From positions 1,612,001-1,676,000 of the forward strand of contig JADIYP010000006.1 of NCBI GenBank assembly GCA_016705235.1: 64,000 nucleotides of DNA. The letters run 5' to 3'. The position numbers and the translations under genes are program-made. The notes under the pieces are model-generated. The model ran no database searches. It was given only the letters and a program-made list of their open reading frames with translations, and had not been told where the DNA came from. The number at the start of each line of letters is the position of its first letter. Position 1 is the stretch's first letter. The stretch comes from Candidatus Leptovillus affinis (GTDB lineage Bacteria > Chloroflexota > Anaerolineae > Promineifilales > Promineifilaceae). Positions 55,089-64,000 of this stretch are shown in pieces.

Positions 55089-55260
55089 GGTCTTTAGGAT
55101 TTCATACGGTTTGGTCTGATACGTCATACGTGAAACCTCTCTGGTCACGCACCCCGCACCCCGCACCCCGCACCCATCACGCATCACCCCACGCATCACG
55201 CATCACGCATCACGCATCACGCATCACGCATCTGTTCCCCCCCAAGTTCCTGAAGAACCA
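55089..55260. repeat. Dispersed repeat family A (copy 5)
   Basis: Begins GGTCTTTAGGATTTCATACGG and ends AGTTCCTGAAGAACCA. The interior has expanded into runs of CCGCACC (55148-55173) and ATCACGC (55175-55231). The 55057-55375 gap otherwise holds only the hairpin at its left and the end of the beta-helix gene. Confidence 0.75.
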
Positions 55261-55375
55261 CAAATCTTGCCTAAAGCATTGCGCCGCTTCATTGCCAAAA
55301 CAAAAACGGGTGGGCACGGCCGTTTCCGACCATACCCACCCGTCCTCATAACCATTTAGCCGCAGCTCTCGGCGC

Positions 55376-57116
55376 TCACCCCTTGTCGGGTTGATCCACT
55401 CGCCGTTTGCGCCACCACAAGCCGCCCAGCCCGGCGCTGGTCAACAGACCCAGCAGCGCCGGCGCGAGGCCGCTCTCGCTGCCGCCGGTCACCGTAAAGC
55501 TTTGTAGGGAAACGGCCGTGGGCGTAAAGTCAGACCCATATTCAAAAGCGCCAATATCACAGCAGCTACCTCCCTAACCCGGTCCCTGCGCGCGAGCGCC
55601 CCCGCTGGTCAGCGCCAGTTGCCGTCGCAGCCATTCGGACCAATCGGAATGCTTCAATCGCCACGCTTGGGTTCTGCAACGCATGGGTTGGCGTCGTGCC
55701 TCCATTGAGGGCCGACAACGCCCCCAGGTTAAGCGCCGCATTCGACACACTCTGCTGATCGCCCGTACCCGTAAACCCGCAGGTGATACCGCTCTCGATA
55801 TTGTAGCCTTGGGAAGTCGCTGCCACGCCGCTGCAATCCGCGCCGGCAGTCTGCGCAGCGACAATGGTGTTCATGACAGAACCACCGCCAAATATACCGC
55901 CACCGGTATTCGCGGTAATCGTGCTGTTCTCTACCGTAGTGGTCCCCCCATCCGAATGAATGCCGCCGCCATTGAGACTGGCTGCATTGCTGCTGATGGT
56001 GCTGTTTCGCACGGTAAGGGTGGCAGCACCGTAGGTCAAACTGGTGTTAGAGATGCCGCCGCCGTTAAAAGTAGCGGCATTATTACTGATCGCGCTGCTG
56101 TCTATCGTGGCATTTGCAATGCCATAATTTCCACCGTAATTCATCACGCCGGCGCCATCCAGATTGGCGCTATTATTGTTTATCGTGCTGTTATTTACAA
56201 TGAGAGTAGCCGTGCCAAAATCATCACCCCAGTTATAAATACCGCCGCCCTGGGTTCCAATATCAGTCACAAAATTCCCACTGATCGTGCTGTTATTGAT
56301 GGTTAAATTCGCCGTCAGGGAAGTGGTTGCTTTATTAACGATGCCTGCCCCTGAAGCCGTGGCGAACCCATCATAATCATAGGCCTCATTAATGCTAACA
56401 GCGCTGTTATTATTTAACGTCACAGTACCATTAAGATTATAAATGCCCCCGCCATTCAAAGCCGTATTACCGCTAATTGTGCTGTTATTCATCACCACGA
56501 TACCGCGTTGATTATAGATTCCGCCCCCATTTTCAATAGAATAACCGCCAGACAGCGTGGCATCGTTTAAGGTTAGGTTACCACTGGGACTTACTTGCAG
56601 AACACGAAAGAAATTTGTCGTCGTCGCGCTGCGTTCGATAGTTGCCCCATTGCCGTTAATGGTAATCTGGCTGGTGATCCGTGGCAGTGCGTTGCCTGCA
56701 CTAGTCTCGTATTTATACGAATATGTGCCGCCGCCCAAAGTAATGATGTCTGGGCCAGCGGTTCCCCCAGAACAATCCCCCGACGTGCCGGCCGTATTCG
56801 CCGTGATAATCGCTTCTACCAGAGAACAGCCGCCGTCTATCCCAATCCCCTGCGAACCAGGGTTCACTGTAATCGTCGCGGCATGAACGCTGGGTGCTCC
56901 GCTCAGAGCCAGCAGCAGCGCCGCGCCTGCCAGCGTCATCGCCAGCCGCTTCTGCAAGGTTTTCCGCGTCTGTCGCGGCAGCGCCTGCAATTTTTCATAA
57001 AAGTAGGCAAACCGGCGCGTAATTTGTTCGCCGCGTTGCAGCAGGACGCCAGCCAGCCACTGCCGCTCCTCTGGAATTGAGGTATCAATCTGCGTGTTTT
57101 CAAGTTTATACTTCAT
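55376..57116 (-). CDS. Secreted beta-helix repeat protein with C-terminal anchor (frameshifted)
   Basis: About 579 residues with one frame correction. An unusual N-terminus of about 50 charged residues precedes a signal-like segment (AMTLAGAALLLALSGAPSVHA). Then comes the CSLVEAIITANTA motif common to bacterial adhesin-like proteins and many repeats of the form NSTISGNTALNGGGIYN, predicting a right-handed parallel beta-helix. The corrected C-terminus has CDIGAFEYGSDF, a hydrophobic span (GLAPALLGLLTSAGLGGLWW) and a basic tail (RKRRV), a surface-retention signal. The break is at the CCC run 55572-55574 (one base extra). The ATG at 57114-57116 follows AGAAGAG. Function is unknown; adhesion or surface binding is likely. 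Confidence 0.78.
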
Positions 57117-57237
57117 AATCAATCTCTTCTTTAGCGTGTATGATACGCTGTCGACATCCAGTGCAATCAAGCTAAAAGGACAATCCGGCGTCAGTTGTTT
57201 AAGACAACAACCGACGCCGGAAGTACAACATTTAGAT

Positions 57238-60200
57238 TTACGGCGTCGTAATCGACGGCGGCGAGAGATTTACCCAGGCCGACTGGCCATAAGCGTTCTG
57301 CGCCAGGATACGATAGTAATACGTCACGCCACGTGGCAGACCTGTTTGTACCAGGGTCGTCGCATTTGCCCGGCGGGTGAAGGTCGCCAGGTTCGTCGTG
57401 AACCCTGCGTCAGACGCCCGCTGAATCACAAAGCTGGTCTCGTCGTTGGAATTATCAACCCAACTCAGATTTACTCTGGCAGTGCTAACGGTTGTCACCT
57501 GGGCGGTAGCCGCAAAGGTAGAAGGAGCCGTCGGGGCCGTGGGGATGTACACGCTGCCCGCCGTCGCCACGCCCGACCGGCCGGAGCCGTTCACGGCCGC
57601 TACCTGATAGGTGTAGGTATGCCCCGGAACAACGGTGGCGTCCGTATAGAGTGTCGTGTCTGCCGCTGGCGAGGCAATGACCACAAAGGGATCGCCATTG
57701 TCGCTGCGCTCAATCACGAAACCGGTCTCCGTGGTCGCATTATCCGTCCAGGTCAGCCGTGTTTGTAAGGATAGCAGCAGGCTAACTTGCAGGTTGCTCG
57801 GAGCATCCGGCACCGGAATCGCCGCGCCCACCAACACCGGAACCGAGGCCGAATCGCCGGCCGCATTGTAAGCCACAACGCGATACTGATAGACCGTGCC
57901 CAACACCGTGGTGTTATCGGTAAAGCTCGTCACATTCGCCAGCGCCGTACCAATTTCCTGGAAAGCGCCAATGCCTTCTGCCCGCTCAATCCGGTAGCCA
58001 ATCTCGTTGTTCGAGCCGCCCCAGGTTAAGGGGTTGGCCGGGTCAACCGGCGTACTATCCGACCACGACAGGCCAATGGGCGATCCGGGTGCGCCGGTAA
58101 AGTTCAGCACCGGCGCGGTCGCCAGCGACCGGCTCACGTTCACCGACATCGGCCGCATCATGTCCATCTCTTCGTGGCTCAGGATGTGGCAGTGCCACAC
58201 ATATTCCCAGCCAAAGCTGACAATCTGGTTCACGATCGGCGGAATTGGGTTCCCGTTGGCGTCGGTGCTGATAAACGCCTCCGTCGAGCCTAACGGCATC
58301 ATCGGGTTAAGCGGCCGTTCACTGTCCGGCAGACCAAACGGCAGCTTGGGAATAATCGGCCGCATCGCCACAATCGTGTCTTCCAGCGGGCTGATCCGAA
58401 CCGTGTCTTTCCAACCCAATTCATTGGCCTCCGGTTTGCGGATGATGCCATCCCAACCAACACGGTTAATCAACTGCACATCAAACAGATGGAAATGGAT
58501 CGGGTGCGTATCCACGCCATTGTGGGTGATCTTCCAGATCTGCGTCCCATCATCGGCCGTGGTAATCTGCGTCGCTTCAAGTTGGCCTACCGGCAGCTCA
58601 ATGCCATTCAGGATTTCGCTGGCCGGGTTCACATACGGGTACAGAATCAGGTTTTGCGCCTGTCCGGCCGTCGCAAACGGAGACTCCAGACCCAGGTTAC
58701 CGCTCATGCGCCCATAATCAGGGTCAAAAGCTTCACCCATTTCATCCTGAATCGCCTTGCGCTCGAAGGGAATCGTCAGCGACGGTCCTGCCAGGGTGTT
58801 AAAGGTCAACTGCGTATCAAAAATCTGCACCAGGCCGGCCGACACGCCGTTATTCTGGAATGTCGTGCCATAGGCCGAGTTGTACGCGCCCTGCCCAACA
58901 ATGATCGGGTGCTGTCCGGATTCAAACACGCCGGAGCCATCGGTTTGGTGGGTAAAAGCCGCTTCCAGAGAAGCCAGGTCAAAAGCCGGGGCCGGCGCCA
59001 CATTCGCTATCTTGATCTGCATCACGGTGCGTGTGTTCGGGCCGTACCCGGGCAGTGTCGAGGGCGCGCCGCCGGTATCCCGCAGGTCAGGGTTGCCCGT
59101 GTAGTAATCATACCGTGGGTCGCGCGCCGGGAACGCCGCCGGGGCGTCGTTATACAGAATCAAGGTCTGTCCCGCGTATTGCGAGAAGTCCACAATCACG
59201 TCCGCGCGTTCAGCCGGGGCGATCAGCAGCGAGTGCAGGTCTACGTTGCCCGCGTTAAAGACGGTTGGGTCAGTCACCCAGGTAATCGTCTGGGCCGGGA
59301 TAACCGCCGGTTTCGGCAGGAAACCACCCTCGGAAGCAATTTGAATCCAGTCGGGACCGGCCGGGCTGATGGCCGTATCCGGCGTCGGGAAAACGCCCGC
59401 CGGGTCGTCCAGCGCCGCAGCTACTTCCGCCGCATTCAGCGCCACTTCCGTGCCCGTGCTGTCGGCCACATAAAACGATAAATTCCAGAAGCGGTCATTC
59501 GCGCCATTCAAGATACGGAAGCGGTAAGTCTTCGGATCCAACGTCACCGTCGGATAAGCCGTGCCGTTCACCACCGGTGTATCGTTAAACGCTTCCATGC
59601 CCATCGATATATTCGGCGTGCCGGGCATCGTCGCCGGTTCGCACCATTCCACATCGGGGTCGCAGGCCGGATCATAATACGGGTTCGGGACAACGCCATA
59701 AGCAATGTTGTTCGTGGGCGGCCAGAACCACGGGCCATACGCCCAACGGCCGAACTGGTTCACGCCCGAGCTGTCGCCCGGATTTTGCGCCGGTACATAC
59801 ACATGCGGAACCCACAACTGGCCGAAGCCGCCCCAGCGCCCCATGTCCCACAGCGGGTCCTGCCAGGAAAGCTGGCTCTCGCTGGGCACATACGTTTTGT
59901 CCTGGATAACCAGCGGGATAGTCGCCGTATCGTTCGGGATAAGCCCGGCCGTGATCAACCCGTCCTCCACATCATCGGTGATGACGTAAGGCGCGACCTC
60001 GCCGGCATACACGTTCAGGCGGGTAATGCCCCAGGCGTGGTCATGGTAGAAGCTGAGACGGGCGCTCTGCTGGTTGGTATAGAAGAAGGTGATCGCTCCC
60101 GGGCCGGGGTCCGGCATGTCGGGCACGTTTTGTACGCTCACGCCCTTCGGATAAGGCGTGTTTTCATTGGCCGGCGTCACCCATTGGTGCGGCGTGCCGT

Positions 60201-60852
60201 CGCTGATCCACGGGGTGATGCCGCCGTGCAGGTGCAAGGTTGCCCGGTTTTCCGTGTAGCATTCGATAGGTTTGTTCAATTCGCTGCACATCGGGTTCAG
60301 CGGATCAGGCTCGGTATGGTCGATCATTTCCGGGCCGGTACCGGCCCCCATGACCGTGGTGTCTACCGGGATGAACAGGTCGCCGCCGCGGCCGGTGGGC
60401 AGCAGGTTGCGGAACAAAATGCGCACCGGGCGATCGCGGGTCGCGGAAAGCAGCGGTCCCAGGTAGTGGGGATTGTCTACACCCACCGCCTGCGTCACGC
60501 CGTCGGGCAGCAAGATGGGCGAACCGTCCGGGTTAAAGAGCGGGATTTGCGCCCCGGGGACAACGCTGGTGGAGAGCTGCACGTAGCCGCGCAGTTTGGT
60601 CGGCGGCAGGTCGGAATGCATTTGCTCTTCATACTCCACCACGGCGATCTCGTAATAATCAGACCCCGGGTAGGTTGTTGTGTCCGCCTCAGCCACCGGG
60701 ATATACTGCCCCAGGTTATTCGCCTGCGTCGGCCCTAAGCCCGGCAGCCCATCCACAAACTTGCGCAGGCCAGGCATCGGTCGAAAAAACAGTGGCAGAA
60801 AAAGAGTAAGTACGTTCATTACCGGTAAATAAGGGGTAAGGACTGACACCAA
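57238..60852 (-). CDS. Multicopper oxidase with C-terminal fibronectin type III domains
   Basis: A 1,204-residue protein. Residues about 60-900 are a multicopper oxidase of cupredoxin domains with all four copper motifs: ATLHLHGGI, FYHDHAWG, HPIHFHLFDVQ and WHCHILSHEEMDMMRP (type 1 Cys, His and Met). The last 300 residues are three fibronectin type III domains (GYRIERAEG, TGFVIERSDNG, SFVIQRASD). The family oxidises phenolics, metals such as Mn(II) or bilirubin-like substrates with O2; the substrate here is unknown. Start at TTG 60850-60852 after AAGGGGGAA, or at ATG 60817-60819. No classical signal peptide is clear, though secretion is expected. No ACGGCCGT palindrome lies in the gene. Confidence 0.88.
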   Translation of the reverse strand: MVSVLTPYLPVMNVLTLFLPLFFRPMPGLRKFVDGLPGLGPTQANNLGQYIPVAEADTTTYPGSDYYEIAVVEYEEQMHSDLPPTKLRGYVQLSTSVVPGAQIPLFNPDGSPILLPDGVTQAVGVDNPHYLGPLLSATRDRPVRILFRNLLPTGRGGDLFIPVDTTVMGAGTGPEMIDHTEPDPLNPMCSELNKPIECYTENRATLHLHGGITPWISDGTPHQWVTPANENTPYPKGVSVQNVPDMPDPGPGAITFFYTNQQSARLSFYHDHAWGITRLNVYAGEVAPYVITDDVEDGLITAGLIPNDTATIPLVIQDKTYVPSESQLSWQDPLWDMGRWGGFGQLWVPHVYVPAQNPGDSSGVNQFGRWAYGPWFWPPTNNIAYGVVPNPYYDPACDPDVEWCEPATMPGTPNISMGMEAFNDTPVVNGTAYPTVTLDPKTYRFRILNGANDRFWNLSFYVADSTGTEVALNAAEVAAALDDPAGVFPTPDTAISPAGPDWIQIASEGGFLPKPAVIPAQTITWVTDPTVFNAGNVDLHSLLIAPAERADVIVDFSQYAGQTLILYNDAPAAFPARDPRYDYYTGNPDLRDTGGAPSTLPGYGPNTRTVMQIKIANVAPAPAFDLASLEAAFTHQTDGSGVFESGQHPIIVGQGAYNSAYGTTFQNNGVSAGLVQIFDTQLTFNTLAGPSLTIPFERKAIQDEMGEAFDPDYGRMSGNLGLESPFATAGQAQNLILYPYVNPASEILNGIELPVGQLEATQITTADDGTQIWKITHNGVDTHPIHFHLFDVQLINRVGWDGIIRKPEANELGWKDTVRISPLEDTIVAMRPIIPKLPFGLPDSERPLNPMMPLGSTEAFISTDANGNPIPPIVNQIVSFGWEYVWHCHILSHEEMDMMRPMSVNVSRSLATAPVLNFTGAPGSPIGLSWSDSTPVDPANPLTWGGSNNEIGYRIERAEGIGAFQEIGTALANVTSFTDNTTVLGTVYQYRVVAYNAAGDSASVPVLVGAAIPVPDAPSNLQVSLLLSLQTRLTWTDNATTETGFVIERSDNGDPFVVIASPAADTTLYTDATVVPGHTYTYQVAAVNGSGRSGVATAGSVYIPTAPTAPSTFAATAQVTTVSTARVNLSWVDNSNDETSFVIQRASDAGFTTNLATFTRRANATTLVQTGLPRGVTYYYRILAQNAYGQSAWVNLSPPSITTP

Positions 60853-60879
60853 TGGTAAACGTTCCCCCTTGAGAGGGGG

Positions 60880-61712
60880 CTACAGGAGCATAATAGCTAA
60901 CTGTGTCTGTACCAAAGCCGGAACCCCAAGAGAAATACTGAAAGGTATTCCACGCCCATAAAAACCAATCACATCACCGGCTTGGACAGTAATAGCGGGC
61001 AACATTGGGTAGGTTTCTATCTGTCCACTACTACCTATTGGAAGAGTGGGCACAGTCAATAAGCCACTATCAGCAACAACTTGATATTGGTTTATAACGC
61101 CTGTAGGACGTAGAACATACGCATGGAAAGTCCTTCCTGCCGAACCCTGCTGGTTGAAGATTTGGAAATTTTCCAAAGTTCCGTTGGGAAGAGGCTTAGG
61201 ATTAATTACAAGAATCCCTGTTGCCCATCAGAAAATACAGATCTTGCGACTAATGGATTCCCAATGGAAACAAGTCCTGGCATTGGGCTGTTGGCGTAGT
61301 TTGGGACACTGAAATAATGTGGCGCTGCGCTGCCCATGGCGGCAGCAGTTGGTCCCATGGTCAACGGGTTCAAAAAGCGTTCTAACAGCCCATAAGGGGT
61401 TGCCGGCGCTTTGGCTGCCGCTAACGCCGCCAGGGCGGTCCCTGGGTCTGGAATCTGGAACCCCAACGCGGCCGAACGTTCGGCGGCGGCCTGCCGGTCG
61501 GCGGGGGTAATCTGGTTCTCGCGCAGCGGGTTGGTGTGGTTGACCACCGGCTGCGCCGGCGTCGCCGTCTCGCCGACAAATTCGTCGCCGCCGCTGGTGT
61601 CCGGCACGGCCGTTGGGATATCCGTAGGGCCGCTGTCTTGCGCGAAGGCCAGGGACCCGGTGGTCACAATCATGCTCAGGAGAGCAAGTACAAGTAAAAA
61701 TTTACGCATCAT
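60880..61712 (-). CDS. Secreted protein of unknown function (frameshifted)
   Basis: About 277 residues when joined. A clear signal peptide (MRKFLLVLALLSMIVTTG, cleavage near AFAQD) leads into an Asp/Pro/Thr-rich segment and an Ala-rich helix (GTALAALAAAKAPATP). The C-terminal half, LPNGTLENFQIFNQQGSAGR and QVVADSGLLTVPTLP, then VQAGDVIGFYGRGIPFS, looks like a beta-sandwich domain; I do not recognise a family. The frame breaks at about 61227 (one base short; corrected SDWATGILVINPKP). It ends 27 bp before the multicopper oxidase start and probably heads that operon, perhaps as an accessory or surface partner. Confidence 0.7.
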
Positions 61713-61798
61713 ATTTTTTTCCTCTGAGTCTCTATAGACAGTTCTCTTTGAATGACGATGAATTCTGGTAACGATACAGGCGTTGGGTTTGTGCCCAA

Positions 61799-61832
61799 GA
61801 CCCTAATGGTTTTTCAAACCCTTAGGGTCTGC
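61799..61832. repeat. CCCTAAGGG-family element (single, diverged)
   Basis: GACCCTAATGGTTTTTC followed by AAACCCTTAGGGTC, a diverged single unit of the array at 53.8 kb. It lies upstream of the secreted-protein gene. Confidence 0.65.
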
Positions 61833-62169
61833 TCGCGGTCTGCTCGCCGCGCATCGCTTCCGCTGCGGCGCTGACCACCTGATTTACCCCAGAACCTGAA
61901 ATCAAACCGGGTTGGGTGTGTTGTTACTTCCATTCCATAAAATCCCTCCGCGAAACCTGACTGCTTAACATTGCCCTGATGGCTCATTAACAAGATTGTT
62001 TTTTACTCTGGCTTGCCGGTAAACAACCCCTTTTCCCATAAATGGATCGGCGATCGACACCAACAAGCGGTCTACTGATTAATCATATCGGTTCTGGGGT
62101 AGAAAATGTTGAAATATCTTGGATTTTATTGCGATATATTGAATCACGCGGTTCGCCCACCCACCCCGT

Positions 62170-62193
62170 GGGGGGGGGGGGGGGGGGGGGGGG
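62170..62193. repeat. 24-base G homopolymer
   Basis: An uninterrupted run of 24 G at the left edge of a tandem repeat. Either an unstable tract or an assembly artefact at a repeat junction. No gene spans it. Confidence 0.9.
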
Positions 62194-62199
62194 CCCCTA

Positions 62200-62575
62200 T
62201 GCCCCCGGTAGGGGCGGGACGGCGCGGCAATACCCCGTCTTAACCCCCAATCATCTTCTCCGCGCCGTCTCGCCCTCCCCATACGCCCCCTGCCCGCCAG
62301 AACAGGGCGAGACAGGTGGATGATAAAACCCTGGCCCTCCGCCCAGGCCTCGTCCACCTGTCCCGCCCCTACCACGATCGCCCCCTGATGCCCCCGTAGG
62401 GGCGGGACGGCGCGGCAATACCCCGTCTTAACCCTCAATCATCTTCTCCGCGCCGTCTCGCCCTCCCCATACGCCCCCCTGCCCGCCAGAACAGGGCGAG
62501 ACAGGTGGGTGATAAGACCCTGGCCTTCCGCCCAGACCTCTTCCACCTGTCCCGCCCCTACCATGATCGCCATAA
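62200..62575. repeat. Two tandem copies of a 188-bp GC-rich repeat
   Basis: GTAGGGGCGGGACGGCGCGG recurs at 62208 and 62396, and the whole unit, including CGCCAGAACAGGGCGAGACA and CACCTGTCCCGCCCCTACCA, repeats with few changes. Units contain inverted GGGGCGGGAC/GTCCCGCCCC segments. No coding content is supported. The rest of the 61713-62825 gap shows only the other elements listed. Confidence 0.85.
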
Positions 62576-62671
62576 AATTGAATCCCCATCCGCAAAAATC
62601 CGTCAAATCCGTGCAAATCCGCGGCCCATTCACACACCCAAACCCTGATTGACTGACAAATCTCAGAATTT

Positions 62672-62748
62672 TACCGCGGAGAGCGCAAAGGACGCGGAGA
62701 TTTTCTCTGGTACAAACTCCGCGCTCTCCGCATTCTCCGCGGTTAGAT
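62672..62748. repeat. CCGCGGAGAGCGCAAAGGACGCGG inverted repeat
   Basis: ACCGCGGAGAGCGCAAAGGA (62673-62692) pairs with CTCTCCGCATTCTCCGCGGT (62726-62745). It is related to the element that ends the O-antigen ligase gene at 52.25 kb. TTGACTGACAAA and TTTTGTCAGTCAA flank it (62649-62660 and 62753-62765), extending the symmetry. Confidence 0.75.
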
Positions 62749-62825
62749 AAGTTTTGTCAGTCAATCGGCACCCAAACCTCAGATAATGCCGGCCCCCCTT
62801 CAACCCACCTCAGGCGAAAACGGAC

Positions 62826-63980
62826 TTACACCGCTCGCCGCCGGACCAGCCGCCACAAATGCCGGCCGTGCCCTGTCGGCTCGCCATACCGCGCCGCCAG
62901 CCACGCCGCTTCCGGCCAGACCGTGCGCCACAGCAGCCGGGCTGCATCTCGCGGCCGGTCCACCAGCAGCAGCAGCAGCGCATACCGCTGCCACCCATGC
63001 CGCACATCCCGCCCGGCCAACACACTCTCCGGCGTCACCAACCGGCGCAGCAGATAGCGGCGCACAGCCGACGGCCGTATCCCCCCCAGCTTCTCCTCCA
63101 TGCCATCCACGCCAATCAATTGATCCAGCAGCTCCAGCACGGTAGACACGGCCGTGCCCACCCGCCACGCCGCCGCCCGTTCCGCCGCCTCCCCCCAATC
63201 CACCCCCCGCTTCTGCGCCGTCAGGGCCATATCCACCAGGCTGCGCAGCGCCGACATGCCAAATTGGTGGTTTACGGCCGTATGCACCGCCAGGTGAATG
63301 ATCATATCCTCCGGGCACAACTGGTAGACGCCGGTCTCGTCGCCCACCTGCGCCAGCCGTGCCCAAATGCCCGGATCATCAACATCCGCCGTACGCGCCA
63401 GCCACCAGCCTAAAAATGGTGACCAGTGGGCTTCCACCAGCCCCACCTGCCAGCCCGGCTGCACAAACCGGATTTCGCCCTGCGAAAGCTGCTCCAGCGC
63501 CAACGGCCGTTCCGCCTTGATCGACGATCGATACCCCAATTCACCCATCACCCGCGCCACCGTCGGCATCTCCCCGGCCGGCGCCCAGATGTCCACGTCC
63601 GACATCGTGCGCTGCGCCGGTTCGTCGTACACCCCGATCCCCAGCGCCGCCCCTTTCAGCAGCACCAGCGGCAGCCCCGCCGCCGCAAAGGCTGATTTGA
63701 GTCGGCTCAGGCTCGCCTGCTGCCAGCTGCTTTCGGCCACCGCCGACACCACATCCGCTTGTAACGCCGCGCCCAATGCCGGCCACGCGCGGCGGCAGCG
63801 AGCGTAAGCCAGCGGCCCCAGGCCATGCGCCGTCAGCCAGCCAGCCAGCGCGCCAACCGCCAGCCCCCTGTCTTCCCAATTTACCTCGCCGCTTTCAGGC
63901 AGAGTCCTTCCGGTCAACTGCTGTAAAACAAAACGCGCCGTCGCCACATCTGGCCACGGCGCAAACTCAGAGCCTCTCAT
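62826..63980 (-). CDS. Nucleotidyltransferase-family protein (NTP_transf_5 type)
   Basis: A 384-residue protein with the uncharacterised nucleotidyltransferase signature of the NTP_transf_5 family: PLVLLKGAALGIGVYDEP followed by RTMSDVDIWAP (the DxD metal pair) near residues 105-135, then VEAHWSPFL and HLAVHTAVNHQFG. The C-terminal half is helical. Members are often near surface polysaccharide or peptide-modification loci; no substrate is known. The ATG at 63978-63980 follows AAGGATGGGCG. The gene is complete. Upstream sequence to the window end shows nothing else. Confidence 0.8.
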   Translation of the reverse strand: MRGSEFAPWPDVATARFVLQQLTGRTLPESGEVNWEDRGLAVGALAGWLTAHGLGPLAYARCRRAWPALGAALQADVVSAVAESSWQQASLSRLKSAFAAAGLPLVLLKGAALGIGVYDEPAQRTMSDVDIWAPAGEMPTVARVMGELGYRSSIKAERPLALEQLSQGEIRFVQPGWQVGLVEAHWSPFLGWWLARTADVDDPGIWARLAQVGDETGVYQLCPEDMIIHLAVHTAVNHQFGMSALRSLVDMALTAQKRGVDWGEAAERAAAWRVGTAVSTVLELLDQLIGVDGMEEKLGGIRPSAVRRYLLRRLVTPESVLAGRDVRHGWQRYALLLLLVDRPRDAARLLWRTVWPEAAWLAARYGEPTGHGRHLWRLVRRRAV

Positions 63981-64000
63981 CGCCCATCCTTACATGCTAT

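Noticed and set aside
55148..55232. Short direct repeats (CCGCACC, ATCACGC) resembling a CRISPR-like array
   Set aside because: Units are seven bases, contiguous and without unique spacers. They are slippage expansions inside a family-A repeat, and no cas genes are present.
62042..62637. Several open frames in the G-tract and 188-bp repeat region
   Set aside because: They span the homopolymer, are Gly/Pro/Arg-rich and conflict on both strands. No ribosome-binding site or family match supports them.

Overview
The window is 64 kb of GC-rich bacterial chromosome. Gene content and style suggest an uncultured member of the Chloroflexota (Anaerolineae-like): a fused B12-dependent acyl-CoA mutase (IcmF type), HdrB/HdrC-like Fe-S proteins, Thr/Pro-rich lipoproteins with SH3 or LysM domains, a very large alpha-2-macroglobulin, a secreted multicopper oxidase, a TIGR03032 protein and no recognisable outer-membrane assembly genes. 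The taxonomic placement is inference. There are no rRNA genes and one tRNA (Val-GAC at about 38.5 kb).

Layout. 0-4 kb: an hdrCB-like redox pair behind a doubled palindromic operator, a DUF2203 gene, erpA and an NAD-dependent epimerase. 4-11.4 kb: a PIN/Phd toxin-antitoxin pair lying between two copies of the icmF 3' end, icmF itself, an acyl-CoA ligase and a THUMP rRNA methyltransferase. 11.8-18.6 kb: a 2,036-residue alpha-2-macroglobulin lipoprotein and an HU-type DNA-binding protein. 19.1-27.3 kb: a defence island in which a type III Mod/Res pair brackets a STAS-like gene, an Xre-ImmA regulator-protease and a DUF4411 PIN protein; mod carries an intein whose nuclease is a DUF559 domain. 27.4-43.5 kb: mostly metabolic and housekeeping genes (threonine aldolase, hydrolase-cNMP fusion, dodecin, response regulator, pcm, HAD, dolichol-kinase-like, PfkB kinase, two SPFH proteins, tRNA-Val, an Fe-S protein with the same operator as hdrCB, lpd, an SH3 protein, thrC). 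44-53.7 kb: a LysM lipoprotein, a solitary TnpB element, RNA-modification genes (rlmH, rsmI, rsmE, two tandem ArmA/Rmt-like methyltransferases, tgt) and an O-antigen ligase. 54-64 kb: a TIGR03032 protein, a secreted beta-helix / multicopper oxidase / secreted-protein cluster, a repeat-rich gap with a 24-G tract, and a nucleotidyltransferase-like gene.

Three window-wide signals stand out. First, the palindrome ACGGCCGT (often AACGGCCGTT) is enormously over-represented, about 24 copies in the first 10 kb by hand count, like a highly iterated palindrome (HIP). It is thin or absent in the defence island, the TnpB element and the oxidase cluster. Second, at least six families of dispersed inverted-repeat elements occupy the intergenic spaces and sometimes enter genes in frame. 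Third, about a dozen otherwise well-conserved genes are broken by single indels, nearly all in homopolymer runs. This looks more like residual sequencing error than gene decay, so those genes are annotated here as single loci.

Working together: the RNA-modification genes form a loose translation-quality block at 46.5-52.2 kb. The two redox loci (hdrCB and the 38.6 kb Fe-S protein) probably share one regulator. The Mod/Res/Xre-ImmA/PIN genes look like a composite defence locus.
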